Origin: an uncultured Tenacibaculum sp.
Lineage (GTDB): Bacteria; Bacteroidota; Bacteroidia; Flavobacteriales; Flavobacteriaceae
Length of the DNA: 64,000 nt
Assembly (NCBI RefSeq): GCF_947499065.1
Contig: NZ_CANMMT010000001.1
Coordinates: forward strand, 434,001-498,000
Direction of reading: 5' to 3'
Position 1 is the stretch's first letter. Every line of letters starts with the position of its first letter. This document shows, in pieces, positions 35,953 through 44,811 of the stretch. The notes under the pieces are model-generated. The model did not search any database, was not told where the DNA came from, and saw nothing but the letters and a program-made list of their open reading frames with translations. The position numbers and the translations under genes are program-made.

Positions 35953-35982
35953 AAAACCTGCATTTAAATAAATACAGGTTTT
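35953..35982 (-). terminator. asd terminator
   Basis: Arms AAAACCTG (35953-35960) and CAGGTTTT (35975-35982) form a stem extended inside by TTTA/TAAA. A T run follows on the minus strand, 24 nt after the asd stop. Confidence 0.65.
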
Positions 35983-36005
35983 GAAAAATTATGTTCAAAT
36001 TACTT

Positions 36006-37013
36006 TTAAGCTGTAACTTCTTTTCCTATTAAGTTATTAGCTACTAAATATTCAGCTATTTGAATTGTATTTGTAGCTGCCCCTTTTCGTAAGTTATCAG
36101 AAACAATCCACATATTTAAACTATTTGGTTGCGATAAATCTCTTCTAATTCTACCTACAAAAACTTCATCTTTTCCTTCAGAATAGAATGGCATAGGATA
36201 TACATTATTCTCAATATCATCTTGTACAACAACTCCATCTGTTTCCGATAAAATTTTGCGAATATCCTCTACCTCAAAATGATTATCAAATTCAATATTT
36301 ACAGCCTCACTATGGCCACCTACAACAGGTATTCTTACTGATGTAGCTGTAATACCAATACTAGGGTCGTTTAAAATCTTATGAGTTTCTCTTACCAATT
36401 TCAATTCCTCTTTAGTATAACCTGCTTCCTCAAAAACATCACAATGAGGCAAAGCATTTTTATGAATTTGATATGGATATGCTGTTTCTCCCTCTATTCC
36501 TTTAGATTCATTTTCTAATTGTTGTACAGCTTTAACTCCTGTTCCTGTAATTGATTGATATGTAGAAATTACCAAACGTTTGATACCATATTTTTTATGT
36601 AATGGAGCCAAAGCTAAAACCATTTGAATTGTAGAACAATTTGGATTTGCTATAATTTTATCATTCTCCGTTAATTCAGAAGCATTAATTTCTGGTACTA
36701 CTAGTTTTTTGGTAGTATCCATTCTCCATGCCGAAGAATTATCAATTACAGTTGTTCCAGCCTCTGCAAATTTAGGAGCCCATTCTAAAGATGTACTTCC
36801 TCCTGCAGAAAACAACGCTACATCTGGTTTCATAGAAACAGCGGTTTCTAATCCAACAATGGTATAATTTGTTCCTTTAAATTCAATTTGTTTTCCAACT
36901 GAACGTTCTGATGCTACAGGAATTAATTCTGTTACAGGAAAGTTACGTTCTGCTAACACTTGTAACATTACATTACCTACCATTCCGGTAGCTCCTACTA
37001 CTGCTACTCTCAT
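36006..37013 (-). CDS. asd: Aspartate-semialdehyde dehydrogenase
   Basis: The 335-residue enzyme reduces aspartyl phosphate to the semialdehyde for lysine, threonine, methionine and diaminopimelate synthesis. It has the NADP fold VGATGMVGNVMLQVL, the catalytic Cys in ANPNCSTIQ, the ETHKIL segment and RIPVVGGHSEAVNIEF. It overlaps nothing but begins directly at the end of the upstream acetyltransferase gene (37014), so the two are co-transcribed. Confidence 0.96.
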   Translation of the reverse strand: MRVAVVGATGMVGNVMLQVLAERNFPVTELIPVASERSVGKQIEFKGTNYTIVGLETAVSMKPDVALFSAGGSTSLEWAPKFAEAGTTVIDNSSAWRMDTTKKLVVPEINASELTENDKIIANPNCSTIQMVLALAPLHKKYGIKRLVISTYQSITGTGVKAVQQLENESKGIEGETAYPYQIHKNALPHCDVFEEAGYTKEELKLVRETHKILNDPSIGITATSVRIPVVGGHSEAVNIEFDNHFEVEDIRKILSETDGVVVQDDIENNVYPMPFYSEGKDEVFVGRIRRDLSQPNSLNMWIVSDNLRKGAATNTIQIAEYLVANNLIGKEVTA

Positions 37014-37508
37014 TTATTTATTATTATTTACGGTAAGTTGCCAATAACCAACATCTACCCATTTATTAAACTTATATCCAACTTCTTTAAAGTGTGCTAC
37101 TTTGGTAAAACCAAACTTTTCATGCAAAGCAACACTTGCTTTATTAGGCAATGATATTCCGCCTATTAACACATGAAATCCTTTTTCAATTAACACTCTA
37201 ATTAAACTATTGTACAACTGAGAACCTATTCCTTTACCTCCAACATTAACATCTAAATAAATAGAAACTTCAGCTGTTTTACCATATGCACTTCTTGTAT
37301 TCCAAAAATTTCCATGTGCATAGCCTACAATTCTATTATCTTCTTCAAAAACAAACCAAGGAAAGTCCTTTGTTATTTTTTCTATTTTATTTTTAAAGTA
37401 AGTTACAGAAACAGGCTCCTCTACAAACGTAGCAATATGACTTACAACATAGTAATTGTAAATGTTAGTTATAGCTTCAGCATCATTTATAGTTACGCTT
37501 CGTATCAT
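37014..37508 (-). CDS. GNAT N-acetyltransferase, phosphinothricin-acetyltransferase-like
   Basis: The 164-residue protein has the usual family opening (IRSVTINDAEAITNIYNYYV), a VSIYLDVNVGGKGIGSQLY acetyl-CoA loop and a C-terminal LHEKFGFTKVAHFKEVGYKFNKWVDVGYW. Relatives acetylate the amino group of small amines, phosphinothricin or methionine sulfone. The real substrate is unknown. No gap separates it from asd. Confidence 0.85.
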   Translation of the reverse strand: MIRSVTINDAEAITNIYNYYVVSHIATFVEEPVSVTYFKNKIEKITKDFPWFVFEEDNRIVGYAHGNFWNTRSAYGKTAEVSIYLDVNVGGKGIGSQLYNSLIRVLIEKGFHVLIGGISLPNKASVALHEKFGFTKVAHFKEVGYKFNKWVDVGYWQLTVNNNK

Positions 37509-37647
37509 TTCTTTGAAATACTAGTACAAAGGTTCAAAAAAATGAGATTAGTTGTATCTGTTTTACCACTAAATTTTCCGAAAAATTTGAATTCCTATCA
37601 ATTTGATACTAAATGTATTATTTTAAACATAAAAAATAAAAATTATG

Positions 37648-37655
37648 TACTTTTG
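37648..37655 (+). promoter_or_regulatory. -7 box of the trhO operon
   Basis: TACTTTTG, followed by CAGCG, matches TAnnTTTG and lies 53 nt before the trhO start. No TTG is seen at the -33 distance. Confidence 0.5.
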
Positions 37656-37708
37656 CAGCGATTTTGTATAAAATCATAACATATTTTGTTTAACTAAAAA
37701 AGTATAGC

Positions 37709-38740
37709 ATGCAACTGTACAACAAGTTAAGCGCAAGTGAACGCGCTGCATTAATAGACGAAGCGGGAAAAGACCGTTTAACAATTTCATTCTATCAATA
37801 TTTTAAGATAGAAAATCCAACCTTATTTAGAAACAAATTATTCCTAGAATGGAACGAGTTAGATGTATTAGGAAGAACCTATGTTGCTAATGAAGGAATT
37901 AACGCACAAATTTCTGTTCCTGCAGAAAACTTTTTAGCATTAAAAGAGCAATTAGATGCTATTTCGTTTTTAAAGGATATTCGTTTAAATGTTGCCGTTG
38001 AACAAGACAATAAATCATTTTTAAAACTAAAAGTAAAAGTTCGTAATAAAATTGTTGCTGATGGATTAAATGATGACTCTTTTGATGTAACTGATAAAGG
38101 AGTTCACTTATCAGCAAAGGATTTTAATGAAATGTTAGCAGATCCAAACACTGTTTGTGTAGATATGCGTAATCATTATGAAAGTGAAATAGGACATTTC
38201 GAAGGAGCTGTAACTCCAGATGTAGATACATTCAGAGACTCTTTAGATATTATTGAAGAAGATTTAAAAGATAACAAAGAAGATAAAAACCTACTAATGT
38301 ATTGTACTGGTGGAATCCGTTGCGAGAAAGCATCAGCTTACTACAAGCATAAAGGTTTTAAAAATGTATTCCAATTAGAAGGTGGAATTATAGAATATAC
38401 ACGTCAAGTAAAAGCTGAAGGAATTGAAAATAAATTCTTAGGAAAGAATTTCGTTTTCGATCATAGACGTGCTGAACGTATTTCAGATGATGTAATTTCT
38501 AATTGTCATCAATGTGGCGAACCATGTGACGAGCATGTAAACTGTGAAAATCAAGCTTGTCATTTATTATTCATCCAATGCGCTTCTTGTAGAGAAAAAA
38601 TGAACACATGTTGTTCAGATGAATGTAAAGAAGTAGCTGCATTACCTTACGAAGAACAAAAAGAACTACGAAGAGGTAAAGGCAACAGCAACAAGATTTT
38701 TAAAAAGGGCCGATCTGAAGCATTAAAGTTTAAAAAATAG
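37709..38740 (+). CDS. trhO: Oxygen-dependent tRNA uridine-34 hydroxylase TrhO (rhodanese type)
   Basis: The 343-residue protein has an N-terminal acylphosphatase-like domain with the family stretch NEGINAQIS (61-69). A rhodanese domain follows with VDMRNHYESEIGHFEGA and the active loop CTGGIRCEK (Cys199). The tail has many cysteines (CHQCGEPCDEHVNC and CASC), probably binding zinc. E. coli TrhO (YceA) makes 5-hydroxyuridine at tRNA position 34 using O2. Its neighbours in the operon are the alternative U32-family enzyme and a ferredoxin. Confidence 0.93.
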   Translation: MQLYNKLSASERAALIDEAGKDRLTISFYQYFKIENPTLFRNKLFLEWNELDVLGRTYVANEGINAQISVPAENFLALKEQLDAISFLKDIRLNVAVEQDNKSFLKLKVKVRNKIVADGLNDDSFDVTDKGVHLSAKDFNEMLADPNTVCVDMRNHYESEIGHFEGAVTPDVDTFRDSLDIIEEDLKDNKEDKNLLMYCTGGIRCEKASAYYKHKGFKNVFQLEGGIIEYTRQVKAEGIENKFLGKNFVFDHRRAERISDDVISNCHQCGEPCDEHVNCENQACHLLFIQCASCREKMNTCCSDECKEVAALPYEEQKELRRGKGNSNKIFKKGRSEALKFKK

Positions 38741-38750
38741 ATAAATACAA

Positions 38751-39998
38751 ATGCAAAAGATAGAATTGATGGCGCCTGCTGGTAACTTTGAATCGTTACA
38801 AGCAGCGTTAGACAATGGATGTGACTCTGTGTATTTTGGTGTTGAACAATTAAATATGCGTGCTAGAGCGTCTATTAATTTTACTCTTGACGATTTAGAA
38901 GAAATCTCACAAAGATGTAAAGAGAAAAATGTTCGTACTTATCTAACCTTAAACACCATTGTTTACGATCATGATTTATCAATTGTAAAAACATTGATAA
39001 AAAGAGCAAAAGAGGCAGATATTACTGCGGTAATCGCTATGGACCAAGCGGTAATTGCTATGGCAAGAGCTGAAGGAATGGAAGTTCATATTTCTACACA
39101 AATAAATATTACAAATATTGAAACTGTAAAGTTTTATGCAATGTTTGCTGATACAGTTGTATTGAGTAGAGAACTTAGTTTACGTCAGGTAAAAAAGATT
39201 ACCGAACAAATAGAAAAAGAAGAAATTAAAGGGCCATCAGGTCGTTTACTTGAAATAGAAATTTTTGGACATGGTGCATTATGCATGGCTGTTTCAGGTA
39301 AATGCTATATGAGTTTACACTCTCACAATTCTTCAGCAAACAGAGGTGCTTGCAAGCAAAACTGCCGTAAAAAATATACGGTAATTGATCAAGAATCAGG
39401 ATTTGAAATGGAACTAGATAACGAGTATATCATGTCTCCAAAAGATTTATGTACAATTGATTTCTTAGATCAGGTTGCCGATGCTGGTATTAAAGTATTA
39501 AAAATTGAAGGTAGAGGAAGAGCTCCTGAATATGTTGCTAAAGTAATTAAATGTTATCGTGATGCTATTGATAGCTTATCCAATGGTACTTATGATAAAG
39601 AGAAAGTGATTAGCTGGATGCAAGAACTAGAAAAAGTATATAATCGCGGTTTTTGGAATGGATATTATTTAGGACAAAAATTAGGAGAGTGGAGTAAAGA
39701 ACCAGGTTCTCATGCTACTCAAAAGAAAGTATACTTAGGTAAAGGAGTTCATTATTTCCAAAAAGCTCAAGTTGGTGAATTTAAAATTGAAGCTTATGAT
39801 GTAAATGTAGGTGATACAATTTTAATTACAGGTCCAACTACAGGAGCTAAGGAAATGGAGCTAAAACAAATGTTTGTAAATGATGCTCCTGCTGAAAAAG
39901 CTACCAAAGGTGATGAAGTAACAATGAAATTAGATTTTAAAATTCGCTCTTCAGATAAGTTATATAAAATTGTAAAAACCGAATTTGCACAAGCCTAA
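38751..39998 (+). CDS. U32 peptidase-family protein, probable prephenate-dependent tRNA hydroxylation enzyme (TrhP-like)
   Basis: The 415-residue protein opens with MAPAGNFESLQAALDNGCDSVYFG in the N-terminal barrel domain and has the U32 signature IFGHGALCMAVSGKCYMS followed by GACKQNCRKKY, whose cysteines likely bind an Fe-S cluster. Despite the name, bacterial TrhP (YegQ) works in prephenate-dependent formation of 5-hydroxyuridine-34 in tRNA. The adjacent trhO strongly supports that reading over RlhA-type or collagenase roles. It starts 10 nt after trhO. Confidence 0.85.
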   Translation: MQKIELMAPAGNFESLQAALDNGCDSVYFGVEQLNMRARASINFTLDDLEEISQRCKEKNVRTYLTLNTIVYDHDLSIVKTLIKRAKEADITAVIAMDQAVIAMARAEGMEVHISTQINITNIETVKFYAMFADTVVLSRELSLRQVKKITEQIEKEEIKGPSGRLLEIEIFGHGALCMAVSGKCYMSLHSHNSSANRGACKQNCRKKYTVIDQESGFEMELDNEYIMSPKDLCTIDFLDQVADAGIKVLKIEGRGRAPEYVAKVIKCYRDAIDSLSNGTYDKEKVISWMQELEKVYNRGFWNGYYLGQKLGEWSKEPGSHATQKKVYLGKGVHYFQKAQVGEFKIEAYDVNVGDTILITGPTTGAKEMELKQMFVNDAPAEKATKGDEVTMKLDFKIRSSDKLYKIVKTEFAQA

Positions 39999-40228
39999 TG
40001 GTAGTAGTTACTTTACAAAGAAAGAAATGTATTGGTTGTAATTATTGTGTAGAGGTAGCTCCAGCACAATTTCAGATGTCGAAAAAAGACGGAAAATCAG
40101 TTCTTTTACATTCTTCTGAAAAAAAAGGTTTTTTCACAATAAAAACTCACGATGATTCTATTTACGAAGCATCATATGAAGCCAAAAAGGCTTGTCCAGT
40201 TAAAATTATAGAAGTAAAACAACTCTAA
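39998..40228 (+). CDS. Single-cluster [4Fe-4S] ferredoxin
   Basis: The 76-residue protein has CIGCNYC (Cys11, Cys14, Cys17) and a distant ACPVKI (Cys66), the pattern of one-cluster 4Fe-4S ferredoxins. Its ATG shares one base with the stop of the U32 gene (TAATG), so translation is coupled. It probably serves the cluster-containing U32 protein as an electron donor, which is inference from position. Confidence 0.9.
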   Translation: MVVVTLQRKKCIGCNYCVEVAPAQFQMSKKDGKSVLLHSSEKKGFFTIKTHDDSIYEASYEAKKACPVKIIEVKQL

Positions 40229-40247
40229 ATACTTATTACTATATATC

Positions 40248-40272
40248 AAAGCTCTCTTCTGAGAGCTTTTTT
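40248..40272 (+). terminator. Terminator of the trhO operon
   Basis: Arms AAAGCTCTC (40248-40256) and GAGAGCTTT (40261-40269) with a TTCT loop and a T run, 20 nt after the ferredoxin stop. Confidence 0.85.
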
Positions 40273-40308
40273 ATTTTAAATAATGTAATTTTATACTAAA
40301 TAATTTAA

Positions 40309-40707
40309 ATGTCTGGAGAAAATAATTTAACTACCTTAATTAAAGAAATGAAACCTTTTGTTAATAAAGGAGAATTTGTTTTTACTTCTGTTTCAAACAT
40401 TTCTAATATTAACAAAGAAGAAATTATTAGTCTTTTTAAAGAGCAAGAAGGTATAACACTTGTTTTAAAAAAGTCTGTTGCCGACAATTTAAATCTACCA
40501 TATAGCTTTATAGCTTCTTGGATTACTTTAAAAATACATTCTGCATTAGATGCTGTAGGACTCACAGCTGCTTTTTCAACAGAACTTGCAAAAAACAACA
40601 TTAGCTGCAATGTTGTTGCCGGCTATTATCACGATCATATTTTTGTGGCAAAAAAAGATGAAGCTAAAACCATCGAAGTATTAACAAATCTTTCTAATAG
40701 TTTTTAG
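40309..40707 (+). CDS. ACT-domain protein (DUF2241-like)
   Basis: The 132-residue protein has two small beta-alpha-beta units: GEFVFTSVSN with EGITLVLKK, then YSFIASWITLKIHSALDAVGLTAAFSTELAKNNISCNVVAGYYHDHIFV, the ACT_3-type pattern. It is probably a small-ligand-binding protein; ligand unknown. Its stop codon lies inside the -7 box of dinB. Confidence 0.8.
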   Translation: MSGENNLTTLIKEMKPFVNKGEFVFTSVSNISNINKEEIISLFKEQEGITLVLKKSVADNLNLPYSFIASWITLKIHSALDAVGLTAAFSTELAKNNISCNVVAGYYHDHIFVAKKDEAKTIEVLTNLSNSF

Positions 40708-40712
40708 TTTTG
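40705..40712 (+). promoter_or_regulatory. -7 box 4 nt before dinB
   Basis: TAGTTTTG, a perfect TAnnTTTG box that includes the stop codon of the upstream gene, is followed by four bases and the dinB ATG at 40717. A leaderless dinB mRNA is predicted. Confidence 0.45.
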
Positions 40713-40716
40713 TAAA

Positions 40717-41799
40717 ATGGAATTACAACCACCATATCGTAAAATTATTCATGTAGATATGGATGCTTTTTATGCATCGGTAGAGCAACTAGATAATCCT
40801 GATTTAAGGAATAAACCTGTTGCTGTTGGTGGAAGTGAAATTAGAGGAGTGGTTTCTGCTGCTAGCTACGAAGCCAGAAAATACGGTGTCCGTTCTGCTA
40901 TGAGTGGAGTACTTGCTAAAAGAAAATGCCCACACATAATCTTTGTGCATCCTAGGTTTGACAGATACAAAGAAATTTCTTCTAAGATTAGAAAAATATT
41001 TTATGATTATACTGATTTAGTAGAGCCTCTTTCTCTTGACGAAGCTTACTTAGATGTTACTGAAAATAAAAAAGGAATTTTATCTGCCAGTTTAATTGCA
41101 GAAGAAATAAGAAAACGCATTTGGGATGAACTAGAATTAAGAGCTTCTGCTGGCATCTCTATAAATAAATTTATAGCAAAAGTCGCTTCAGACATTAACA
41201 AGCCAAATGGTCAAAAAACCATAAATCCGGAAGAAGTAATTAGTTTTTTAGAAGAATTACCTATCAATAAATTTTACGGCGTTGGAAGAGTAACTGCTGC
41301 TAAAATGCATAATCTAGGAATTTTCACAGGTTTAGATTTAAAGAAAAAATCAATAGAAGAGCTTTCTAAATTATTTGGAAAGTCTGGCTTACATTATTAT
41401 AATATCGTTAGAGGGATTCACAATAGCCAAGTAAAACCTAATAGAATAAGAAAATCAATAGCAGCCGAACGTACTTTTAATGAAAATTTATCTTCTGAAG
41501 TGTTTATGCTAGAACGTTTAGATAAAATTGCTGATGAATTAGAACGCAGAATGAAAAAGTCGAACACTAAAGGTAAAACCATTACTTTAAAAATAAAATA
41601 TAGCGACTTTACTCAACAAACTCGAAGCAAAACCACCAACCATTATATTTATCAAAAAAGAGACTTTTACCCTATAATTAAGGAATTATTATTTCAGGAA
41701 GCTTTAAAAAACTCTGTTCGCTTATTAGGAATTTCTTTTAGTAATTTAAATACCGAAAAGAAAGAGCCAATTTGGGTACAACTAAAATTTAATTTTTAG
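40717..41799 (+). CDS. dinB: DNA polymerase IV (Y family)
   Basis: The 360-residue translesion polymerase has HVDMDAFYASVEQLDNP (catalytic Asp and steric-gate region), AASYEARKYGVRSAM, the catalytic pair in SLDEAYLDVT, the helix-hairpin-helix PINKFYGVGRVTAAKM, and a C-terminal little-finger domain. A beta-clamp peptide is not obvious at the end. It bypasses damaged template bases. Its last four bases overlap the end of the convergent kinase gene. Confidence 0.95.
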   Translation: MELQPPYRKIIHVDMDAFYASVEQLDNPDLRNKPVAVGGSEIRGVVSAASYEARKYGVRSAMSGVLAKRKCPHIIFVHPRFDRYKEISSKIRKIFYDYTDLVEPLSLDEAYLDVTENKKGILSASLIAEEIRKRIWDELELRASAGISINKFIAKVASDINKPNGQKTINPEEVISFLEELPINKFYGVGRVTAAKMHNLGIFTGLDLKKKSIEELSKLFGKSGLHYYNIVRGIHNSQVKPNRIRKSIAAERTFNENLSSEVFMLERLDKIADELERRMKKSNTKGKTITLKIKYSDFTQQTRSKTTNHYIYQKRDFYPIIKELLFQEALKNSVRLLGISFSNLNTEKKEPIWVQLKFNF

Positions 41800-43709
41800 A
41801 TTATTGGAAGCCTTAAAGTAACTCTTGTTCCAATAGATTTGCCTTTTTCATCAACCAAATCTATGTAAACTAAGGAAAAATCATTTTGATACTGATTAGC
41901 GAAGTTTTTCAACCTTTCCGTAGTTAATTCTATCCCTATAGAATCTCTATTCAAGGATTTATTCTTTTTAATTTTTAAAGCAGCATCTCTTCCTATTCCA
42001 TTATCTGATATATCAATTTGAATAAACTCATCCGAAATTTTTTCTACAGATAACTCTACTTTTTTACTTCCTTTTTTTGAAGACAATCCATGCCAAATAG
42101 AATTCTCTAAAAACGGCTGTAATATTAATGGTGGTATTTTTATTCTCTCTAATTCTAAATTCGAACTAATATTTTCCTCATATTCTATTTCATTTGAAAA
42201 CCTAATATTTTCAATACTCATATACAAATTCATGGTTTTCAACTCTTCTCCCAATGTTACCTCTTTCACTCTAGAAGAATCTAAAATGCTACGAATTAAC
42301 TTTGAAAACTTATTTAAATAATAAACCGCATTCTTTTGCTCATTATTTATAATATAAAGCTTAATAGAATTCAAGGCATTGAATACAAAATGTGGATTCA
42401 TTTGAATTCTTAATGCCTCTTGCTCTAAAAGTAAAATTTGTTTATCGTTTTTTAACAAACGTTGTCTATATATTGAATACAATAAAACACCAAATAAAGC
42501 TATAGAAACCAAAGCTATAATTAGAATATTACGATTTCTAGTAAGTTTTAACTTACCTATTTCATTTTGCTTTGCAAGATCTTTGATTTTATTACTCTTA
42601 ACTTCATTATCGTATTTGCTAATTAAGCTATTTACATAACGAATATTTTTAGCATTGAATGTCTTTTTTTCTAATTCAATTGCCATTTTGTAATACTCTA
42701 AAGACTTCTTGTATTTCTTTTGTTTTTGATATAGTTCAGATAAATGATCATAAGACACCGTTAAACTCGAAGGAATATTATTCTTCAAAGATATTCTTAG
42801 TGCTTTATTGATGTAAATTTTAGCCTCATTTAGTCTATTCAATTTTAAAAGAGCACACCCTAAAGTATTGTACACTTCAGATAAATAATACCTGTTTCCT
42901 ATAGATTCAGCAAGTTCAACAACTTCTTTTATATACTTATGAGCTTCCTCATATTTAGATTGTTTAATTAAAATACCACTTATACTATTATGACAAATTA
43001 CTTTTCCTAACTGATCTTTATTTAGGTTATTATATTTTAATGATTTTTGATAGTTGTCTAAAGCTTGATTTAGGTCTCCGATGTTTTTATAAGCATAACC
43101 AATATTTTGATGATTAATAGCCAAACCTCTTTTATCATCTAAATCTTTTTGAATAGCAATAGACTTACTAAATTTCTCTAGTGCTTTTTCATATTGCTTT
43201 AAGGCTAAATAGATATTTCCTAAGCTATTAATTGAAATACTATGACTAATTTTAATATCCTTATTAGGCTTATCTATTTTTGAAATAATTTCTAAAGCAG
43301 ATTGATGGTAATTCAGAGCCATCCTTATTTTATCTTGCCTTCTATAAACAACACCTAGTTGGTTTAATGTTACAACTTCTGCCTCAACACTTTTAATCTC
43401 TTTGGCTAACTCTAAAGCTTCTTTATATTTTTTTATTGCTTTATTATATTCTGTAACATTTCTATGAGATCGTCCTTGAACATTTTTGGCAAAAATCTGG
43501 CCTAAGACATAATCGTTTTTTTTACTTTCATTTAAAAGCAAATTTAATTCTTCACTAGTAAATCGAATTCTTTTGAAATGCTTTTGAAGTTCAAAATAAT
43601 TAGTTTCTTTTATTTCAATAGCTTTAACTATTAAACTATCAACATTTTTTTGAGATAAACATATAATGCTGAACAAAAAGAACAATACTAATGTGAAGAT
43701 TTTTTTCAT
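41796..43709 (-). CDS. TPR-containing sensor histidine kinase, LytS/YehU type
   Basis: The 637-residue protein has a signal peptide, about seven tetratricopeptide repeats (roughly residues 60-370, for example NHQNIGYAYKNIGDLNQALDNYQKSL), one transmembrane helix near 396-414, and a His_kinase domain with MNPHFVFNALNSIKLY carrying the phospho-His. A C-terminal ATPase domain follows with DNGIGRDAALK. It pairs with the LytTR regulator encoded 1 nt upstream. The TPRs face the periplasm, so the signal may be a protein or peptide. Confidence 0.9.
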   Translation of the reverse strand: MKKIFTLVLFFLFSIICLSQKNVDSLIVKAIEIKETNYFELQKHFKRIRFTSEELNLLLNESKKNDYVLGQIFAKNVQGRSHRNVTEYNKAIKKYKEALELAKEIKSVEAEVVTLNQLGVVYRRQDKIRMALNYHQSALEIISKIDKPNKDIKISHSISINSLGNIYLALKQYEKALEKFSKSIAIQKDLDDKRGLAINHQNIGYAYKNIGDLNQALDNYQKSLKYNNLNKDQLGKVICHNSISGILIKQSKYEEAHKYIKEVVELAESIGNRYYLSEVYNTLGCALLKLNRLNEAKIYINKALRISLKNNIPSSLTVSYDHLSELYQKQKKYKKSLEYYKMAIELEKKTFNAKNIRYVNSLISKYDNEVKSNKIKDLAKQNEIGKLKLTRNRNILIIALVSIALFGVLLYSIYRQRLLKNDKQILLLEQEALRIQMNPHFVFNALNSIKLYIINNEQKNAVYYLNKFSKLIRSILDSSRVKEVTLGEELKTMNLYMSIENIRFSNEIEYEENISSNLELERIKIPPLILQPFLENSIWHGLSSKKGSKKVELSVEKISDEFIQIDISDNGIGRDAALKIKKNKSLNRDSIGIELTTERLKNFANQYQNDFSLVYIDLVDEKGKSIGTRVTLRLPII

Positions 43710-43710
43710 C

Positions 43711-44448
43711 CTAAAACTTTTCTAACAGATCCGATTTTCGTTGTCTTGACACAGGGATTTTATGATTATTTTCAATAATTACATATCCATCTGACTTTAA
43801 AAACTCTTTAATTTTATTTAAGTTTATGATGTAGGAATTATGAATTCTAAAAAAATGTTCTTCAGGTAACAATAGGTTAATTTCTTTCAATTTTTTAGTA
43901 ACTACTATTTTCTTATTATTTGTAGTATGAATTGAGCAATAATTACCATCAGATTCAACAAATAATATTTCAAATTGCTCTAAAAAAATAAGTTTACCAT
44001 CTGTATTTATTGTTATTTTTCTTCTATTGAATTTTTTATTGAAGCTTGAAAGTATTTTTTCAAACTTATCATCGTAGCTATTGTTTTTTGAATAATGCTT
44101 TTTTATTCTGTTCAATGTTTCTTCCAAATCATCAGTATCTATAGGTTTTAGTAAATAATCTATAGCCTGATTTTTTAATGCTTTAATAGCATACTCATTA
44201 TAAGCGGTAGTTATGACAACAGCAAAATCTGTTTTTTCTAATTTTTCAAGCAGCTGAAAACCATCCATTGTAGGCATTTCAATATCTAAAAAAAGACAAT
44301 CAATAGTGTTTTCGTTTATATATTTTATAGCCTTGTCGGCTTCTGTAAATGTTTGTATGATTTCTAAATCATCATTAAAATTCGATAACTCCCACAAAAG
44401 ACTCTTAATAGCTTTTGGTTCATCGTCGACAATAACTGCTTTTAACAT
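43711..44448 (-). CDS. LytTR-type response regulator
   Basis: From the ATG at 44448 the product is 245 residues and starts with MLKAVIVDDEPKA, the first strand and acidic pair of a receiver domain. Asp55 in FLDIEMPTMDG is the phosphorylation site. The C-terminal LytTR DNA-binding domain has VESDGNYCSIHT and EEHFFRIHNSYIINLNKIKE. An in-frame start at 44511 would add 21 unrelated residues. A TACATTTG box lies between the two starts. Confidence 0.92.
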   Translation of the reverse strand: MLKAVIVDDEPKAIKSLLWELSNFNDDLEIIQTFTEADKAIKYINENTIDCLFLDIEMPTMDGFQLLEKLEKTDFAVVITTAYNEYAIKALKNQAIDYLLKPIDTDDLEETLNRIKKHYSKNNSYDDKFEKILSSFNKKFNRRKITINTDGKLIFLEQFEILFVESDGNYCSIHTTNNKKIVVTKKLKEINLLLPEEHFFRIHNSYIINLNKIKEFLKSDGYVIIENNHKIPVSRQRKSDLLEKF

Positions 44449-44465
44449 AAAGTGGGATTTGCAAC

Positions 44466-44473
44466 CAAATGTA
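44466..44473 (-). promoter_or_regulatory. -7 box of the LytTR regulator-kinase operon
   Basis: On the minus strand this reads TACATTTG, matching TAnnTTTG, 17 nt before the regulator ATG at 44448. Confidence 0.4.
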
Positions 44474-44622
44474 ACTTTTATAATTGTAAAATTAAAATCA
44501 AGATAAACCATTTATACAGGAAAAAAGACTTCTTTTTCACCTAAAAAAACCAAAGACCAACCATTTACACACAATTTCCTACTATTTATACATATGTTAT
44601 CGAAAAAAATATATTTTCGTCT

Positions 44623-44732
44623 CATATTTGCATCATAATACACAAGGGGAATCATTATGATAAATTAGGGGATTAATCAATAATGATATTAAACTAAAAA
44701 GCATCACTTTAATAAAGAGATGCTTTTTTATT
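44623..44732 (+). ncRNA. Candidate small RNA with its own terminator
   Basis: In the 363-bp gene-free stretch 44449-44811, a near-consensus -7 box (CATATTTG, 44623-44630) is followed by a possible hairpin (arms 44651-44658 and 44680-44687) and a strong terminator hairpin (44696-44728) with a T run. The only ATG frame inside is three codons long. No plus-strand gene precedes this terminator for more than 2.8 kb. It could instead be a second terminator for the minus-strand rpmA transcript. Confidence 0.35.
44696..44732 (+). terminator. Terminator of the candidate small RNA
   Basis: Arms AAAAAGCATC (44696-44705) and GATGCTTTTT (44719-44728) with a T-rich tail. The stem is symmetric and could also work on the minus strand. 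Confidence 0.65.
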
Positions 44733-44758
44733 TGAAATAAGTTTAGTTTATATATAAA

Positions 44759-44790
44759 AAAAAGCTCAAACAAAATTGTTTGAGCTTTTT
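44759..44790 (-). terminator. rpmA terminator
   Basis: Arms at 44759-44773 and 44776-44790 form a perfect 15-bp stem with core AGCTCAAAC. A long T run follows on the minus strand, 22 nt after the rpmA stop. Confidence 0.85.
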
Positions 44791-44811
44791 CTTATTTAAT
44801 CAAGTAGTTTC

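Noticed and set aside
38751-39998. Collagenase-type protease
   Set aside because: The U32 family name comes from an early report; the Fe-S cysteines and the trhO neighbour support an RNA-modifying role.
44449-44511. Longer LytTR regulator start at 44511
   Set aside because: It adds 21 residues before the first receiver strand, with a TACATTTG box inside.
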